Below, in pieces: positions 33,341 to 41,229 of a DNA stretch of 64,000 nucleotides (its first letter is position 1; every line of letters starts with the position of its first letter). Below the pieces are notes generated by a model. It had not been told where the DNA came from. It saw only the letters and a program-made list of their open reading frames with translations, and made no database searches. The position numbers were made by a program, and so were the translations under genes. The DNA is taken from contig JAWKTB010000006.1 in NCBI GenBank assembly GCA_041402005.1, positions 288,435 to 352,434 of the forward strand, given 5' to 3'. Origin of the DNA: JAJRXR01 sp041402005. Lineage in GTDB: Bacteria > Planctomycetota > Phycisphaerae > Phycisphaerales > UBA1924.

Positions 33341-34756
33341 CTACCCGCGTGCCGGCGTCAGCAGCGAGTTCGGATCCTGGAGCAGCCGGACGATCTCGGC
33401 CAGGGCCAGGGCCGCCGTCGCCCCGTCCACCACCCGGTGGTCGCACGCCAGGCTCAGGGGCATCAGCTTGCCCGTGCGGAACCACCCGTCCTTCACGACC
33501 ATGCCCTCGCGGTTGCGACCGACGGCGAGGATCCCGACCTCCGGCGCGTTGATCACCGGTGTCGCAAAACGCCCGGCGTAGCTCCCGACGTTGCTGATCG
33601 TGAACGTCGAGCCCATGAGCTGCTCGCGCGGGATCGAGCGCGAGCGGGCGGCGCCAGCGATCGCGCCCACCTGACGCCCGATCTCGAGCACCCCCAGCTT
33701 GTCGCAGTCGCGGATGACCGGGACCATCAGCCCGCTCTCGGTGTCGGTCGCGATGCCCATGTGCACCGCGCGGTGCTGGACGATCGTCATCTCCTCCGTA
33801 CCCTCGCCCTCGACGGTCGCGTTGAGCGTCCCGAACTGGCCCGCGAGCACGCGGCAGACCGCCGAGCAGACGAAGGGCAGGAAGCTGACCTTCTCCCCCG
33901 ACGCCGCGGCGAGCTGCTTGCGCAGGGCATCGAGCGCCGTCACGTCCGCCTCGTCCATGACCGTGAAGTGGACCGCGGTGTTGACGCTCTCGCGCAGGCG
34001 ATTGGCGATGGTCCGGCGCACGCCTCGGAAGGGGATGCGGGCGGTGTCCGCGCCCGGCGGGATCTGGGCGACCTGGTTCGGCGCCGGCGCCGCGCGCCTC
34101 TCGGAGGGGGGGGCTTCCAGCCCCCCCGCGTACGCCGTCGCACCTGAAACCGCGGGCTGGAAGCCCCCGGCTCCGTAAGGCGCACCGGACCGCGTCGCAG
34201 GCGCGACGCCCCCCGCGGCGAACGCCTTGACATCCTTCGCCAGCACGCGACCGCCCATGCCCGAGCCCGGGACGGTGTTGATGTCCACGCCCATGTCGCG
34301 AGCAAGCCGGCGCACGGCGGGGGTCGCCAGCGCCTTACCCTCCTGCGCGGTCACGCCGCCGAGCGCGCCACCCATCGCGCCGACGACCGTGCCGGCGTCC
34401 TCACGCTCCTCCACCGGCTCGGGCTCCGCCTTGGGCGCGCCCTTCGACTTCGCCGGCGTCGGCGCCTTGGCGGTCGAGGATCCGTTCTCGCCGCCGCCGC
34501 CCCCGACGTACGTGACCAGCGGGTTGCCGACCTTGAGGATCTCGCCCTCCGAGCCGTGCAGCGTCTTGATCATCCCCGCGCGCGGGCTGGGCACCTCGAC
34601 CAGCGCTTTGTCCGTCTCCATCTCGGCGAGGATGTCGTGCTCCTCGACCGTGTCCCCCTCCTTGACCTTCCAGGCGATCAGCTCCGCCTCGTGGACGCCC
34701 TCGCCCAGGTCCGGGAGGATGAAAACATTGGGATCCGTGCTCTTCGCGTGCGCCAT
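33341..34756 (-). CDS. pdhC: Pyruvate/2-oxoacid dehydrogenase E2 component (dihydrolipoamide acyltransferase)
   Basis: A 471-residue E2. The N-terminal lipoyl domain has the lipoylated Lys at residue 50 in 'MEDTDKA'-type 'METDKALVEV'. The E1/E3-binding domain is about 143-176 ('ATPAVRRLARDMGVDI', 'GMGGRVLAKDV'). The catalytic domain is about 235-470 with 'LACDHRVVDGA', holding the catalytic His and Asp. Residues ~194-222 between them come from a palindromic repeat insertion ('GAGGFQPAVSGA'). It transfers acyl groups from E1 to CoA. ATG 34756 has AGGAAAG upstream, itself part of a tandem heptamer. Confidence 0.94.
   Translation of the reverse strand: MAHAKSTDPNVFILPDLGEGVHEAELIAWKVKEGDTVEEHDILAEMETDKALVEVPSPRAGMIKTLHGSEGEILKVGNPLVTYVGGGGGENGSSTAKAPTPAKSKGAPKAEPEPVEEREDAGTVVGAMGGALGGVTAQEGKALATPAVRRLARDMGVDINTVPGSGMGGRVLAKDVKAFAAGGVAPATRSGAPYGAGGFQPAVSGATAYAGGLEAPPSERRAAPAPNQVAQIPPGADTARIPFRGVRRTIANRLRESVNTAVHFTVMDEADVTALDALRKQLAAASGEKVSFLPFVCSAVCRVLAGQFGTLNATVEGEGTEEMTIVQHRAVHMGIATDTESGLMVPVIRDCDKLGVLEIGRQVGAIAGAARSRSIPREQLMGSTFTISNVGSYAGRFATPVINAPEVGILAVGRNREGMVVKDGWFRTGKLMPLSLACDHRVVDGATAALALAEIVRLLQDPNSLLTPARG
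34107..34127. repeat. Palindromic repeat with TTCC tip inside the E2 linker
   Basis: GGGGGGGCT, TCC, AGCCCCCCC: a perfect nine-base-pair hairpin with a three-base loop, lying in coding sequence for the linker. It belongs to the TTCC/GGAA-tip family. Confidence 0.7.
34154..34166. repeat. Inverted partner of the E2 palindrome
   Basis: GGGCT, GGA, AGCCC: the same core in the opposite orientation 26 bases away, also in the E2 linker coding sequence. Confidence 0.6.
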
Positions 34757-34763
34757 GGTCTTT

Positions 34764-34791
34764 CCTAATGCCTAATGCCCAATCCCCAATG
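34764..34791. repeat. Four tandem heptamers before pdhC
   Basis: CCTAATG, CCTAATG, CCCAATC, CCCAATG in tandem. On the minus strand they read CATTGGG, GATTGGG, CATTAGG, CATTAGG, and the last flows into the Shine-Dalgarno AGGAAAG of pdhC. The block is unusually AT-rich for this region. Confidence 0.75.
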
Positions 34792-34796
34792 CCTTC

Positions 34797-35771
34797 TCAG
34801 TACGCCAAACACGCCCGGACACCCTCGCCGATCCTCGGCGCGTCCGGCAGGTAGTCCAGCTCCAGCTTGTAGTACGGCATGACGGTGTCGAACCCCGCCA
34901 CACGCTGCACTGGCGCCTCCAGGCTCAGGAAGCAGTGCTCCTGAATCCGCGCCGTCAGCTCGGCGCCCAGCCCGCAGGTCTTGGGCGCCTCATGCACGAT
35001 CACGCACCGACCCGTCTTCTCGACGCTCTGCGCGATCGTGTCCATGTCGATCGGGTAGATCGTCCGCAGGTCGATCAGCTCGACGCTCACGTCCTCGGGC
35101 AGGTCGTCCATCGCCTCCAGGCACTGGAACACGCTCGCGCCCCAGGTCACGACGGTGATGTCCTCGCCCTCGCTGACGACCTTCGCCTGCCCGATCGGGA
35201 TCTCGTAGTCCTCCTCGGGCACCTCCTCGCGGTACGAGCGATAGACCCGCTTGGGCTCGAAGTAGACCACCGGGTCCGGGTCGCGGATCGACGCCAGCAG
35301 CAGCCCCTTCGCGTCTCGCGGCGTCGAGGGCATGACCACCTTCAGCCCCGGCGTGTGCGCGTAGATCGCCTCGGGCGAGTCCGAGTGAAGCTCCGGGGCG
35401 TGGATGCCCCCGCCGACCGGCACGCGGACGGTCAGCGGGATCGTGATCGCGCCCCGCGTCCGCGTGCGAAAGCGGGCGGCGTGGTTCACGAGCTGGTCGT
35501 AGGCCGGGCCGAGGAACCCCTCGAACTGGATCTCCGGGATCGGTCGCATGTCGCCCATCGCCAGGCCGATCGCCGTCCCCATGATGCCCGACTCGTCGAG
35601 GGGCGTGTTCTGGCACCGGTGCTTGCCGTATTTCTCGGCGAGCCCCTCCGTGACGCGGAAGACGCCGCCGTTGATGCCCACGTCCTCGCCCAGGACGATC
35701 ACGCGCTCGTCGCGCCCCATCTCCTGGTCGAGGGCCTGGTTGATCGCCTGCACAAGTGTCAGCTGCGCCAT
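34797..35771 (-). CDS. pdhB: 2-oxoacid dehydrogenase E1 beta subunit
   Basis: A 324-residue transketolase-like beta subunit pairing with E1alpha. Signatures: 'VIVLGEDVGINGGVFRVTEG', 'EIQFEGFLGPAYDQLVNHAA', 'PVGGGIHAPELHSDSPEA' and 'KVVMPSTPRDAKGLLLASI'. It gives the thiamine diphosphate heterotetramer with E1alpha. The start is ATG 35771 behind GAGGGAACGAAG. The next upstream gene is a tiny protein, and REP-like palindromes sit in the gap. Substrate could be pyruvate or branched-chain oxoacids. Confidence 0.95.
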   Translation of the reverse strand: MAQLTLVQAINQALDQEMGRDERVIVLGEDVGINGGVFRVTEGLAEKYGKHRCQNTPLDESGIMGTAIGLAMGDMRPIPEIQFEGFLGPAYDQLVNHAARFRTRTRGAITIPLTVRVPVGGGIHAPELHSDSPEAIYAHTPGLKVVMPSTPRDAKGLLLASIRDPDPVVYFEPKRVYRSYREEVPEEDYEIPIGQAKVVSEGEDITVVTWGASVFQCLEAMDDLPEDVSVELIDLRTIYPIDMDTIAQSVEKTGRCVIVHEAPKTCGLGAELTARIQEHCFLSLEAPVQRVAGFDTVMPYYKLELDYLPDAPRIGEGVRACLAY

Positions 35772-35788
35772 CTTCGTTCCCTCGGAGC

Positions 35789-35807
35789 GGCCGACTTCCA
35801 GCCGGCC
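35789..35807. repeat. Diverged TTCC palindrome upstream of pdhB
   Basis: GGCCGACT, TCC, AGCCGGCC: eight pairs with one mismatch. It lies 18 bases before the pdhB start. Confidence 0.6.
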
Positions 35808-35846
35808 TCTACCTGTTCTCTGCATTCTCCCCGGCGGGCCCTCCCC

Positions 35847-35871
35847 CCGGTGGGGCCGGTTTCCAACCGGC
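35847..35871. repeat. Exact 25-base palindromic repeat, copy 1 (intergenic)
   Basis: Reads CCGGTGGGGCCGGTTTCC then AACCGGC on the plus strand. It is identical, in reverse orientation, to 49547-49571 and 49734-49758. The core GGCCGGTT, TCC, AACCGGCC forms an eight-pair hairpin. Here it lies between pdhB and the small gene at 35899. Confidence 0.9.
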
Positions 35872-35898
35872 CGAAACTCATCTCTCAGACCCTCGCCC

Positions 35899-36168
35899 TC
35901 ACCCGCCCAGCACCACCCCGATCACCGCCGCCTGCGCCCCCGCCTGGGCGTTCGCCTGCTCTTCCAAAGCCCCGAGTGGCGCCCCGAACTCCGTCATCGC
36001 CTGATTGATCACCGCCGCCACCTCGTCCATCTCGTGCGCCACCCGAACCGTGCTGTTCCACCCCGCGACCTCGATCTCCGTCACGCCGCCCTTGGACTTG
36101 AGCGACTTCACGTACGCGGCGTTGATCCACCTCGTCTTGCCCTTGGTGTCGATCACCTTCAGCAACAT
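35899..36168 (-). CDS. Small FlbD-like protein inside the dehydrogenase operon
   Basis: An 89-residue protein. The first ~60 residues ('MLLKVIDTKGKTRWINAAYV', 'GGVTEIEVAG', 'MDEVAAVIN') resemble by eye the small FlbD/YlzI family of unknown biochemical role. A Gly/Ala tail ('AQAGAQAAVIGVVLGG') follows. Its ATG overlaps the E1alpha stop (ATGA), so translation is coupled. Its presence between E1alpha and E1beta is unusual. The family match is low confidence; the gene itself is well supported by overlap and reading frame. Confidence 0.7.
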   Translation of the reverse strand: MLLKVIDTKGKTRWINAAYVKSLKSKGGVTEIEVAGWNSTVRVAHEMDEVAAVINQAMTEFGAPLGALEEQANAQAGAQAAVIGVVLGG

Positions 36169-37295
36169 CAGACACGCTCCGCCTGGCCCCGCAGGCCCGC
36201 CTGCTCGGGAAACTGGCCCAGCGAGTTCGTCCGCAGCGTCTCGCGCTGCGTCATCAGCTCGTCACACAACGTCGCGAAGGTGTAGTCGAAGATGTCGTCG
36301 GTGGTGGGGGCCTCGATCCCCTCGGCGGTCTTCACCACCTCCGAGACGATCTTCTTCGCCCGCTCCTGCAGCTTCTTCTGCTGCTTCTCGCTCCAGAGGT
36401 CCTTGGACTCGAGGTACTTGCGAATGCGGATGATCGGGTCCTTCTCACGCCACGCGTCGAGCTCGGCCTGGTCGCGGTACCGCCTCGCGTCGTCGGCGGT
36501 CGTGTGGTCGCCCAGGCGGTAGGTCACCGCCTCGACGAAACTCGGGCCCCCGCCATCGACCGCGCGGTCCCGCGCCTCCTTGACCGCCTTGTAGACGGCG
36601 AAGATGTCGTTGCCGTCCACCTGGATCGTCGGCATCTCGTACGCGATCGCCTTCTGCGCGACGGTGGGGGAGCGCATCTGCTCCTCGCGCGGCACGCTGA
36701 TCGCCCACTGGTTGTTCTGGCACATGAACACGACCGGGACCTGCAGCGTCGACGCGAAGTTCATCGCGCCGTGGAAGTCGCCCTCGCTCGTCGCTCCGTC
36801 GCCGAAGTACGTGATCACCGCCCGGTCGGTCTCCCCCCGCAGCTTCATCGCCCAGGCGATCCCGGTCGCGTGGAGCATGTGCGTCCCGATCGGGATCGAG
36901 ATCGGCGTCTGGTTCACGCCCTCGGGGATCTGGTTGCCCCGCTCATCGCCCATCCAGTGCAGGAGGATGTAGTGCATGGGCAGACCGTGCATGAACAGCG
37001 CCGCGTTCTCCCTGTAGCACGGCACAAGCCAGTCCTTGCCCTTGACCATGGCCAGCCCCGAGCCGATCGCCGCGGCCTCCTGCCCCTTGTTCTGGGGATA
37101 GGTGCCCATCCGCCCCGACCGCTGCAGCTTGAACGCGGTCTCGTCGTACTCGCGGCAGATCCACATCTGCTCGTAGGACTCGACGACCTGCTCGTCGGTC
37201 AGCGTGTCCTTCGCGAGTCGGGCGTCGAGCTTCCCGTTCTCGTCCAGGATCTGCAGGAAGTCGATCTTGGCTTCGTACGACTTGCGTCGGGGCAT
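36168..37295 (-). CDS. pdhA: 2-oxoacid dehydrogenase E1 alpha subunit
   Basis: A 375-residue E1alpha. Thiamine diphosphate-binding motif 'GDGATSEGDFHGAMNFAS' ending in 'CQNNQWAISVP' is intact. 'MWICREYDETAFKLQRSGRM', 'GQEAAAIGSGLAM' and 'YRLGDHTTADDARRYR' are standard for the alpha subunit, the last being the phosphorylation-loop region in animal enzymes. The start is ATG 37295 with GGAGGG upstream. The order pdhA, small protein, pdhB, pdhC on one strand is an operon. The E3 (lpd) gene is not present here. Confidence 0.95.
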   Translation of the reverse strand: MPRRKSYEAKIDFLQILDENGKLDARLAKDTLTDEQVVESYEQMWICREYDETAFKLQRSGRMGTYPQNKGQEAAAIGSGLAMVKGKDWLVPCYRENAALFMHGLPMHYILLHWMGDERGNQIPEGVNQTPISIPIGTHMLHATGIAWAMKLRGETDRAVITYFGDGATSEGDFHGAMNFASTLQVPVVFMCQNNQWAISVPREEQMRSPTVAQKAIAYEMPTIQVDGNDIFAVYKAVKEARDRAVDGGGPSFVEAVTYRLGDHTTADDARRYRDQAELDAWREKDPIIRIRKYLESKDLWSEKQQKKLQERAKKIVSEVVKTAEGIEAPTTDDIFDYTFATLCDELMTQRETLRTNSLGQFPEQAGLRGQAERV

Positions 37296-37426
37296 GGGGC
37301 CCTCCGTGTGCGTGCTTCCCGGCGAGCGGCCGCCGCGCGGGAAGGGTAGCGAAGCCCGCCGCGGCGGGCGTTTTCCAAACAACTCGGCCGCCCGGGAAGG
37401 GGGCCGAAGGGCGCCGGGGCGGTCAC

Positions 37427-39439
37427 TCAGCCCGCCGGCTCCATCGCCTCGCGCCCGGTGCCCCCGGCGACGTACCGATCCGATGTGCCCGGGAACTGCT
37501 TGATCCCGTCCTGAGTTGGCTCGCGCCCCGTCCCCCGCGCGATCGGCGACCTCTCCGGGATGATGAACTCCGAGTTGGGCAGCGTGTCCGAGTGACGCAG
37601 CGCCGCCTCCGCCGCCAGCCGCATCGAGGCGTCCGCGTTCTCGTACAGCTCGCGGAACCGGTCGTTGATCTCGAGCTCCGCGATCTCGAAGAAGTGCAGG
37701 GCGCCCGCCTTGTTCGCCTCGTGCTCCGTCCCCTCGACGCCCTGGCGGATGTCATGGTCGAGCCGGCTGAGCGTGCACGCCCAGGCGTGCAGGTAGAGCG
37801 CCGCGTCCGCGAGCCGCGCCTGCACGACTTGCCGCTCGATGATCTTGACGTCGTGCTCCTTGCTCGCCTTCTTGAACTGGTACGTCAGCTCGGAGATCAG
37901 GCGGCACATCCGCTCGGCGTGCGGACGCAGCTCCGCCGACACGTCGGGCGTCTGGGGCGCCCGCTTGCGGATGCCCAGGATGACCTCGCTGAACAGGGGC
38001 AGCCCGGCCCGCATCACCGCCGGCGACAACCGCCCCGCCTCGATCGACTCCTTGACCCCCAGCATCTTCTCCGCAAGCTGCTTGCCGCCGTAGGCGAAGA
38101 TGAACGACTGCATCACCTCGTTCGCGCCCTCGACGATGATGTTGATCCGAGAGTCGCGGAAGATCCGCTCCACCTCGTTCTCGGTCATGTACCCCTCGCC
38201 GCCCATGATCTGCACCGCGTCGTTCACCGCGCGCCACCCCATCTCCGAGCAGAAAACTTTGCAGGCGGCGGTCTCGAGCATGATGTCCTCGTCGCCACGA
38301 TCCAGCATGCCCGTCGTCATGTACAGCACCGAGTCCATCGCGTAGCACAGCGCCGTCATGTGCGCGATCTTCTGGCGCACCAGCTCGAAGTCCGCCAGCG
38401 GACGCCCGAACTGGAACCGCGTCTGAGCCCACTTGATCGACTCGTCCTTCGCGCGACGCGCCCCCCCGAGCATCCCGGCGCTCAGCGTGCACCGCCCGAA
38501 GTTCAGGCAGCTCAGCGCGACGTTCAGGCCCCGCCCTTCCTTGTGCAGCAGGTTCTCACGCGGCACCCGCACGTTGTCGAACCGGATCCGCGCCTGCCAC
38601 GTCCCCCGGATCCCGCACTTGGAGCGGTTCTTCTGGAAGATGTCGATCCCGTCCATGTCGGGCGTGCAGACCAGGGCGGTGACCTTCTCCTTGCCGTCCT
38701 CCATCTTCTGCTTGGCCATGACGGTGAACAGGCCCGAGATCGCGCCGCTCGTCGCCCACTTCTTCTCGCCGTTGAGGATGTAGTGGGTCCCGTCAGAAGA
38801 TAGCTCGCAGTGCGTCTCCTGCCCCCCCGCGTCGCACCCGACGTTCGGCTCGGACAGACAGAACGCGCTCAGCCACTCCTTGGCGAGCTTCGGCAGCCAC
38901 CGCTTCTTCTGCTCCTCGGTCCCGAACAGCATCACCGCCTTGCACCCGATCGACTGGTGGGCGCTGACGACGACCGCCGTCGAACCGCAGTACGACCCGA
39001 TCAGGTCGAGCACCCGGTTGTAGCTGGTGATCCCCATCCCCAGCCCGCCGTACTGCTTCGAGATGGTCATGCCCAGCACGCCCAGATCGAACAGCTTGCG
39101 GATGACCCACTCGGGCATCATCTGCTCCTGGTCGATCTTGACCGCCGGGTGCTCGTTCTTGAGGTATTCCTCGAGCCGCGCCAGCAGCTGGTCGCACTCG
39201 GCGGTCTCCTGCGGACTCGTCTTGGCGATGTCCGGATAGGGGAACAGCAACTCCTCGCGCAGATTCCCCCAGAAGAAGTTCTTGACCACGCCCATCGACG
39301 AGGGCTCGGGCCCCAGCAGCGTCTCCGCGTCCGCGATCATCTTCTGATCCCGCTCGCTCACGCCCTTCATCTTCTTCAGGTCGGCCATCGCTTCAGTCTC
39401 CGTCATCCCTGGGAGCCACCCCGGCGGCTCCCTCATCAT
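37427..39439 (-). CDS. Acyl-CoA dehydrogenase, long form
   Basis: A 670-residue flavoprotein with the acyl-CoA dehydrogenase fold plus a C-terminal extension of about 170 residues, as in VLCAD/ACAD9 enzymes. Signatures: 'GMTISKQYGGLGMGITSYNR', 'FCLSEPNVGCDAGGQETHCE', 'LNGEKKWATSGAISGLFTV', and 'IMGGEGYMTENEVERIFRDS'. The catalytic base Glu is in 'NIIVEGANEVMQSF'. It oxidises acyl-CoA to enoyl-CoA with electrons to ETF. Two starts are possible: ATG 39439 (GAGGAAGGG upstream) or 39406. It follows a crotonase gene by 21 bases. Confidence 0.93.
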   Translation of the reverse strand: MMREPPGWLPGMTETEAMADLKKMKGVSERDQKMIADAETLLGPEPSSMGVVKNFFWGNLREELLFPYPDIAKTSPQETAECDQLLARLEEYLKNEHPAVKIDQEQMMPEWVIRKLFDLGVLGMTISKQYGGLGMGITSYNRVLDLIGSYCGSTAVVVSAHQSIGCKAVMLFGTEEQKKRWLPKLAKEWLSAFCLSEPNVGCDAGGQETHCELSSDGTHYILNGEKKWATSGAISGLFTVMAKQKMEDGKEKVTALVCTPDMDGIDIFQKNRSKCGIRGTWQARIRFDNVRVPRENLLHKEGRGLNVALSCLNFGRCTLSAGMLGGARRAKDESIKWAQTRFQFGRPLADFELVRQKIAHMTALCYAMDSVLYMTTGMLDRGDEDIMLETAACKVFCSEMGWRAVNDAVQIMGGEGYMTENEVERIFRDSRINIIVEGANEVMQSFIFAYGGKQLAEKMLGVKESIEAGRLSPAVMRAGLPLFSEVILGIRKRAPQTPDVSAELRPHAERMCRLISELTYQFKKASKEHDVKIIERQVVQARLADAALYLHAWACTLSRLDHDIRQGVEGTEHEANKAGALHFFEIAELEINDRFRELYENADASMRLAAEAALRHSDTLPNSEFIIPERSPIARGTGREPTQDGIKQFPGTSDRYVAGGTGREAMEPAG

Positions 39440-39460
39440 CCCTTCCTCGACCCCGCGCCG

Positions 39461-40369
39461 CTACCGCTTCGCGCTCTTGGCGAAGAAACCCTCGATCGCG
39501 TCCCGCGCCGCCCGCGTGTGACGCAGGCGGACCAGGCTCTCTCGCTCCCGCGCGATTGCTGCGTCCCACCCCTGTTCGAGGCCGACACCCACGCAGTCCA
39601 CGACCGCGCCGCCCGCCTCGCTCTGCTCGATCTCCGCCCGGCACGCCGCCAGCGCCCTGCCGACGCCGCCGGCGACATCAACTCGTCCGATCCATCGACT
39701 CGGCGCCCCGTCACGCTCGGGTGTGCTCTGCCCGCAGACCCATTCGATCGCTTGCTCGACGAGCCCGCCCACCGCCTCGCAGACCTGATCGAACAGGCCG
39801 GCCTCGCACGCCTCGTCGAACGTCATCGCCGTGCCCGAGGCCGTCCGCCGGATCGCGTCCTCGGCGTCCACGCGCGCCGGCAGAAGGTTTGTCCCGCCCC
39901 ACCCCGGACAGATGCACAAACCCGCCTCGGGCAGGCCGACCGGGTAGGGCCTGCCGCTCGCCGAGGGCGCCCCGATCAGCCCGTCGCAGTGCATCGCCAG
40001 CTCTAGCCCGCCGCCGAGCGCCGCGCCATTGATCGCCGCGGCCGTCGGGTAGGGGAGCTGACTCAATCGCCCGAAGACATCCGCCGTGTGTTCGAGATAC
40101 GCCAGCAGCGCCGCGTCGTCCGCCGCTTGAATCTCTTTCAGATCGGCGCCCGCGACGAACACGCGCTCCGACCCCGACGCAACGACGAGCCCGGCAAGAT
40201 CATCGGGCAGCGCACCGAGCGTCGCCTCCAGGCGCGCGACGAGCCCCGCGTCGATTACCACGACCGGACGCTCGCCCGGGTCGAGCGTGAGCACGCCGAC
40301 GCGGCCCCGATCGCCCCGCCCCTCGTACCGAACTGGCAGCGGCTGTGCGCCCATTCGTCCTGGTTCCAT
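39461..40369 (-). CDS. Enoyl-CoA hydratase/isomerase family protein (crotonase 1)
   Basis: A 302-residue crotonase-fold protein. The oxyanion-hole stretch 'VFVAGADLKEIQAADD' and 'PTAAAINGAALGGGLELAMHC' are intact. 'GLPEAGLCICPGWGGTNLL' resembles the second catalytic Glu region. It should hydrate or isomerise enoyl-CoA esters. The C-terminal ~90 residues are longer and less conserved than in the compact family. The start is ATG 40369; minus-strand TATACT at 40411-40416 is a likely promoter element. It precedes the acyl-CoA dehydrogenase gene. Confidence 0.88.
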   Translation of the reverse strand: MEPGRMGAQPLPVRYEGRGDRGRVGVLTLDPGERPVVVIDAGLVARLEATLGALPDDLAGLVVASGSERVFVAGADLKEIQAADDAALLAYLEHTADVFGRLSQLPYPTAAAINGAALGGGLELAMHCDGLIGAPSASGRPYPVGLPEAGLCICPGWGGTNLLPARVDAEDAIRRTASGTAMTFDEACEAGLFDQVCEAVGGLVEQAIEWVCGQSTPERDGAPSRWIGRVDVAGGVGRALAACRAEIEQSEAGGAVVDCVGVGLEQGWDAAIARERESLVRLRHTRAARDAIEGFFAKSAKR

Positions 40370-40410
40370 CCTCTCGTGAGGGGGCCTGAGTGGGCCGCGC
40401 CTCGCGCCCG

Positions 40411-40416
40411 AGTATA
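40411..40416 (-). promoter_or_regulatory. TATACT -10 element of the crotonase-dehydrogenase operon
   Basis: Minus-strand TATACT lies 41 bases before ATG 40369, with a GAGAGG Shine-Dalgarno sequence next to the start. Confidence 0.5.
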
Positions 40417-40470
40417 GGCCGTGAACGCGGCATTCGGCCTGTTCCAGGGCGTCCGTGGGCGATCTCGGGC

Positions 40471-41229
40471 TCAGTGTAAACGTGCGGCAAGCGCGCCCTG
40501 CGCCTCCGCCGTCGAAAGCACCTCGGCGGAGAGCTTCGCCCCCCGGCGCACCACCGCGTCGTCCAGTGAGCCGTCCAACTCGTTGAGCAGATTCTTGGTC
40601 GCCGCCAGCGCCGCGCCGCTCGCCGACGCGAGGCGCGCCGCGATCTCGCCGACGCGCGAGTCGAGCTCGTTGCGCGACGCGACCACGTGGTTCACGAGTC
40701 CGACCCGCAGCGCCTCACGCGGCTCGATCAGCCCGCCCGTCAGCAGGATCTTCCGCGCCATGCCCCCGCCGACCTTCCGCACGACCCACGCCGCCACGAC
40801 CGCTGGACACAGCCCCAGATCGACCTCGGGAAAGCCCAGCTTCGCCCCCTCGTGCGTGACCGAGATGTCGCACACGCACGACAGACCGCACCCACCCCCG
40901 ATCGCCGCCCCATTCACGCCCGCCAGCGTCACCGCCGGCAGCCGGCGCAGCCGCAGCGTCAACTCCCCCAGTGATCTCAACAGACGCAATGGCAGCCCCG
41001 GATCCCCCGACTCGGCGATCACGACCTGCTTGAGGTCCATCCCGGCGCAGAACGCCTTGCCCGCGCCCGTGACGACGAGCACGCGCACGTCGTCGAGCTG
41101 TTCCACCTCGTCCATCCGCGCGTGCAGGGCGTCGAGCAGCTCGACGGAGAGCGCGTTGCGCTGCTCGACGCGGTTGAGTGTCAGCGTCGCGATCGCGCCA
41201 TCATGGGTCAGGGTCGCCAGCTCGCTCAT
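40471..41229 (-). CDS. Enoyl-CoA hydratase family protein (crotonase 2)
   Basis: A 252-residue crotonase. 'FCAGMDLKQVV' is the oxyanion-hole motif with the substrate-binding loop. 'VNGAAIGGGCGLSCVCDISV' and 'GFPEVDLGLCPAVVAAWVVR' carry the second half of the active site, with Glu in 'PEVDLGL'. It is likely an enoyl-CoA hydratase, perhaps methylglutaconyl-CoA hydratase given its neighbours. ATG 41229 overlaps the stop of crotonase 3 (ATGA). Confidence 0.9.
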   Translation of the reverse strand: MSELATLTHDGAIATLTLNRVEQRNALSVELLDALHARMDEVEQLDDVRVLVVTGAGKAFCAGMDLKQVVIAESGDPGLPLRLLRSLGELTLRLRRLPAVTLAGVNGAAIGGGCGLSCVCDISVTHEGAKLGFPEVDLGLCPAVVAAWVVRKVGGGMARKILLTGGLIEPREALRVGLVNHVVASRNELDSRVGEIAARLASASGAALAATKNLLNELDGSLDDAVVRRGAKLSAEVLSTAEAQGALAARLH

